Of a DNA stretch of 64,000 bases, positions 60,485-64,000 are shown in pieces. Every line of letters begins with the position of its first letter. The stretch's first letter is position 1. The stretch lies in NCBI GenBank assembly GCA_930367205.1, contig OV884009.1, positions 87,255,189 through 87,319,188 of the forward strand, read 5' to 3'. This DNA is from Acanthosoma haemorrhoidale (lineage: Eukaryota; Arthropoda; Insecta; Hemiptera; Acanthosomatidae). The position numbers were made by a program, and so were the translations under genes. Under the pieces are notes generated by a model. That model searched no databases and had not been told where the DNA came from. It was given only the letters and a program-made list of their open reading frames with translations.

Positions 60485-63400
60485 TGTAGGTTGGTGACGA
60501 GGGCCTGAAACACTTCTAACAATGATATATTGAAAAATACGAAATGACACTCAATGAAATTGCAGTATTCTTACATTATAGCCAATGAAGATCTAATAGA
60601 GGTGTTTATTATTTTGGTGAATAGGCACTCTTCTGTTTTCACTTGCTTTGGACCTTTAGATTAATGTTCATATAATCAATAAAATTACAATAGAAATTAA
60701 ATTTCTTCTTTGGTTGTCGATTTCTCGTAAGCCCAAAATGAAGGTAAAAATAGAATGTAAATAATCATTGTCCTGAGAAATATGTCACCTACAAACAGTT
60801 ATATTTGTTTTAGTGGACCATTTGTAGCCGGTAAAAACGAAACACCAGTAGTTTTTTGGATTATTCCAGATTATTATCTGAATATATTAGCTTCCCAATT
60901 ACTTCGAATATTTTATAAAATCAACAAGTTGGCAATTTAAGAAACTTTCAAACAGTATAATAAGGGTAGGCAATAATCGTAAGAAGTAGCTAAATTTGCT
61001 TTTATTTTTAATTCATTTTTTTTAGTTACGTTCATTTATTTATTACTGCAGGTGGGTAATTACACTCTTGTGGTCTACTGTTGTTTATAAACTATTATTC
61101 TATTCTTGATAAATAAATGTATTATTAGTTCAATATTTCTGGTACTGATCTCTAAATGGTCGTTTATTGGTGTCTTGTTCAGTAAGGAGAGCCACGTCAA
61201 TATTCTTGTTATTGATTAGTACCATTGGTTTGTATGCATGAGTGTGAGCATAATTTGCATTCCAAAGGATAATAAATAAGGAGATGGGAGGTTATTTACG
61301 GAGTTTGTTGTTCGAAGATGAAGAAAGAGGCAATATTTTTGATAAGGGAAGTATGTGGAGTAATCAGGGTTCTGACCTCCATAAGGAAAGAAGTGAATAG
61401 GCTAACTATCTGATGAGGTTAAAGGTAAAAGCCTATGTCAAATTTTAGGTAGAGGAGGCTAAAGCCAGGTTTTCACGGGGCGAGAGTCACGAAAGTGAGG
61501 CGCGCCAGCTAGTTTGTAGCCACTCACGAAAAGAGACGGGATCCGTTCACGCCAATTGCCCCGCATAAGTTTGCTTTATGCCCGAATACTTGTGGAATGT
61601 GGGGAAGAGTGGCTGGCGGGTGACGGGAGGGCGGTGGGCCTGGAAGTGTTTTCCACTTAGAGCTGCATCAGCGAAAAAAAATAGGTCTTAAGTATCTCGC
61701 AGAAGTGCTCCTAGAGCTAACCATGGCTTGCTTCCCCTTATCCGGGCGTCGTTGCTGAATCCTAGACTCACTAGACTTGATCACTTTCGTAGCACTTATG
61801 GTTGGCCGGATGTCCTTGTTGACAGAAAGAATATAACACAGGTGGTTTTAAGGATTCCTAGTATACCTCACTCCAGTGTTGACCAGCAACTACTTTTCAC
61901 ATACCTGGGATGCTCAGAGCTTCGAAACATATTCTATCAAAAGAATATCCTCTGAAAATCCACTAAAATGGGAGATCTCCCGGTGACTACAGGAAAACAT
62001 CTCTCATAAGATAGATATAAAAAAACTAAAAATCTGCTACTAAATTAAAATTTTCTATTGAATTAGACTAGGGAACCGCAACCTAAATACGAAATAGGTT
62101 AAATATATTTTTTGTACCCAAAATTGCCTTCCGATGTGTAAATAATAATTGTGATTACGATTACATTAAACAATTTTTATTTTATTTTAAATAGTCTTAT
62201 TCAATTAAAAAATGTTTTAATTTAATTTGTAAATAAGGTTTTTTCTTGAAAAGGTTTTCATTTTATTTGTCCTACTACTTAAAAAAAACAACTATATATG
62301 TATATCACTATATTATATCCAATACAATAACGTAGGAAGGTTAAATAACAATTTAGTAACAAGTTGAATTGTAAATTATATTGTCGATAAAGGTTTCTTT
62401 ATCTCTTTTATTATTAAATATAATAGGCAATAAATAATGTTTAAAAAAGAACCTATTCATCGCAAGAATGATCAACTCGATCTAAAATGTTTAAGTTGTA
62501 GCAAGCTATTGGTACTCCGAACAAATAATCTTTCTCAGGTCAAATCTCGTAAGCAGTTTAAGGTTTGAAGTTTCCTTTTTTTATGTGGTTCATCGGCCCA
62601 GTAATATAACTTCTCATTCATTGTGGTGAGTATCCCCTCTCTTAATCTACAGTTACTTAAAAACCTAGTTGATTTTATTTTTGCTGTCCTTACAAAGTTT
62701 CTACTTGTCCTTTATAATCTCTTGTTCTTCTTGATAATCTCCTTTATTGTCCTAATTCATGATATTAGGGAGGCCGGAATGTTCTTTTTAAGAGTTCTTC
62801 ACATTTATCTTCTTGAGATCTAGTCAAATACCTTTTCCAGGTCAATAAAACAACGTGTGTATATTATATTATATCGTATTCTGTATTTTTACAATATATT
62901 TGCCTTATTGTGAAAATCGGATCATAACCGTATTGTACTTCAACTTGATCTTCAACTGATGTTTTCAATGTACATTGTACAATGTACATGTAAAAACTAC
63001 ATTTCTCCATTATTCTTAAGTGATACTTCTCTGGTTCTTAATCAAAACATACGTTTAAAATAATTTGTATAATTTTTACATTTGTCATCGTAGAACATAT
63101 AGACAGATAGACCGAAAACGATCACCACACAACTGTATATATCTTTTTATTTATTTTGAAAAATCTTTATTTGAAAAAAAGATTGAAGATCTGTGTTCCT
63201 TATGTACGATCAGGGCATATCCCCCACGCTACACCTGCAGCCTACATTACTGCAGTGCAGGCTTAGAGGGAGTGTCAGAGCTGTGTGAGAGTGATTACTG
63301 GCCAGTGCCAAGATTTACAATATCCACTTAGTTACAGGCTGTATCGCTGCCATGGTTTCAATATCGTGAAGAAGATTTTAGGGAGGCGTGGGTCTTGATA

Positions 63401-64000
63401 TTTAGTCGTGTAGAAAACGGTCAATACTGATCTGGGCGATAAAAAACAATGCGTGTTGGTTTGAAAAGATGTACAGCTGGTTCATGTTGGGCGATGCCGA
63501 TTGCCCTATCGTCCTATTCCCATATAAATCAAGGATCTCATTGGAAATGGAATCGGTGGTCCGGTCGACGGGGGCAGAGATACAACAGTGAGATTAGCCC
63601 TGACTCGATACGGAAATGGCCGGGTTCGACCCACCCACAGATTTTCCCTACCCTAGAGAAGATGGTATCGATAGTTAATTACGGCAAAACATTTCAAGAG
63701 TGTATGGAGTCAGCTACTCCAGCTGTTTTTCTTTTAAAGGGCACTTACTCGCTCTTCTGCACCGCCATAAAATCCTATAAATACAAGCCTTGATATGAAA
63801 AATAAAATATCTTTCATAATTTGCTAAAAAGTATGCGAGAACAGCATTTTGCTTAAAAAATGGATGTTTAGCAGCCGATTCGCCTTTATGTTTGCACTTT
63901 ATTCCTATTTGTTATATATAAGAGTATTATCTCTTAGATCCGCAGGGGTTAAAGAAAATGGGATTGGGCTCTTGAAGTTTATGGTGGGAAGGGGAAGAGA
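60485..64000. other. AT-rich stretch without recognised genes
   Basis: No supported gene in about 3.5 kb. A GC-rich patch at 61,450-61,660 contains TTTTCACGGGGCGAGAG and related sequence reminiscent of DNA-transposon ends, but no matching opposite end was found. ORFs of 75 codons (61,728-61,955), 66 codons (62,623-62,823, hydrophobic), 88 codons (63,065-63,331) and 114 codons (63,449-63,793) are unrecognised. The last is the best remaining candidate for a real exon, though its composition is not convincing. A 22-bp perfect palindrome lies at 62,969-62,990. Confidence 0.5.

Overview
This is an AT-rich, repeat-dense stretch of a nuclear animal genome, most probably an arthropod and likely an insect. 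The evidence is its retroelement mix: at least four Jockey-like lineages, an RTE-like element with an AP-endonuclease of the kind often mis-annotated as 'craniofacial development protein 2', an R1-clade fragment and a Ty3/gypsy element. Other signs of a eukaryotic intergenic region are the long AT-rich non-coding stretches, homopolymer runs and a (GA)n microsatellite. There is no bacterial gene organisation, and I found no tRNA, rRNA or CRISPR array. I could not identify any host protein-coding gene with confidence.

Layout. 0-8 kb is AT-rich non-coding DNA with two dispersed repeats (about 2.8 and 5.7 kb). 8.1-12 kb is the most informative region. An RTE-like element begins near 8.3 kb, is interrupted at 8,579 by a 5'-truncated Jockey element (8,580-10,573), and resumes in the same reading frame at 10,574. 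A 12-bp target-site duplication flanks the insertion. Three shorter copies of the same Jockey family (called Jk-A here) lie at 13.0-13.45 kb (minus), 32.2-32.4 kb (plus) and 52.5-53.0 kb (plus, with its own target-site duplication). A second Jockey-like family (Jk-B) has three 5'-truncated copies at 24, 54 and 59.5-60.5 kb. The last is interrupted by a 160-bp unit that also occurs 1.2 kb away. Further Jockey-type fragments lie at 21.6-22.2, 43.3-43.7 and 57.1-57.3 kb. A minus-strand Ty3/gypsy remnant occupies about 29.1-32.2 kb, with gag-like, protease, reverse transcriptase and RNase H regions. An R1-clade reverse transcriptase tail lies at 34.9-35.4 kb and a decayed RTE-like reverse transcriptase at 38.6-40.2 kb.

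Non-autonomous structures include a SINE-like retrocopy with a poly-A tail and target-site duplication (27.3-27.7 kb), a TA-flanked MITE-like element with ~50-bp inverted termini (54.94-55.43 kb), a second inverted-repeat structure (25.09-25.51 kb) related to the 5.7-kb repeat, and a hairpin of about 25 bp per arm at 28.23 kb.

Every recognised coding sequence carries frameshifts, stops or lost catalytic residues, so the region records successive retrotransposition followed by decay rather than a working gene set. The rest, around three quarters of the window, is AT-rich DNA in which I see only short ORFs of no recognisable family. Names such as Jk-A and Jk-B are local labels, not published names. 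All family assignments come from reading motifs by eye; no database search was run.
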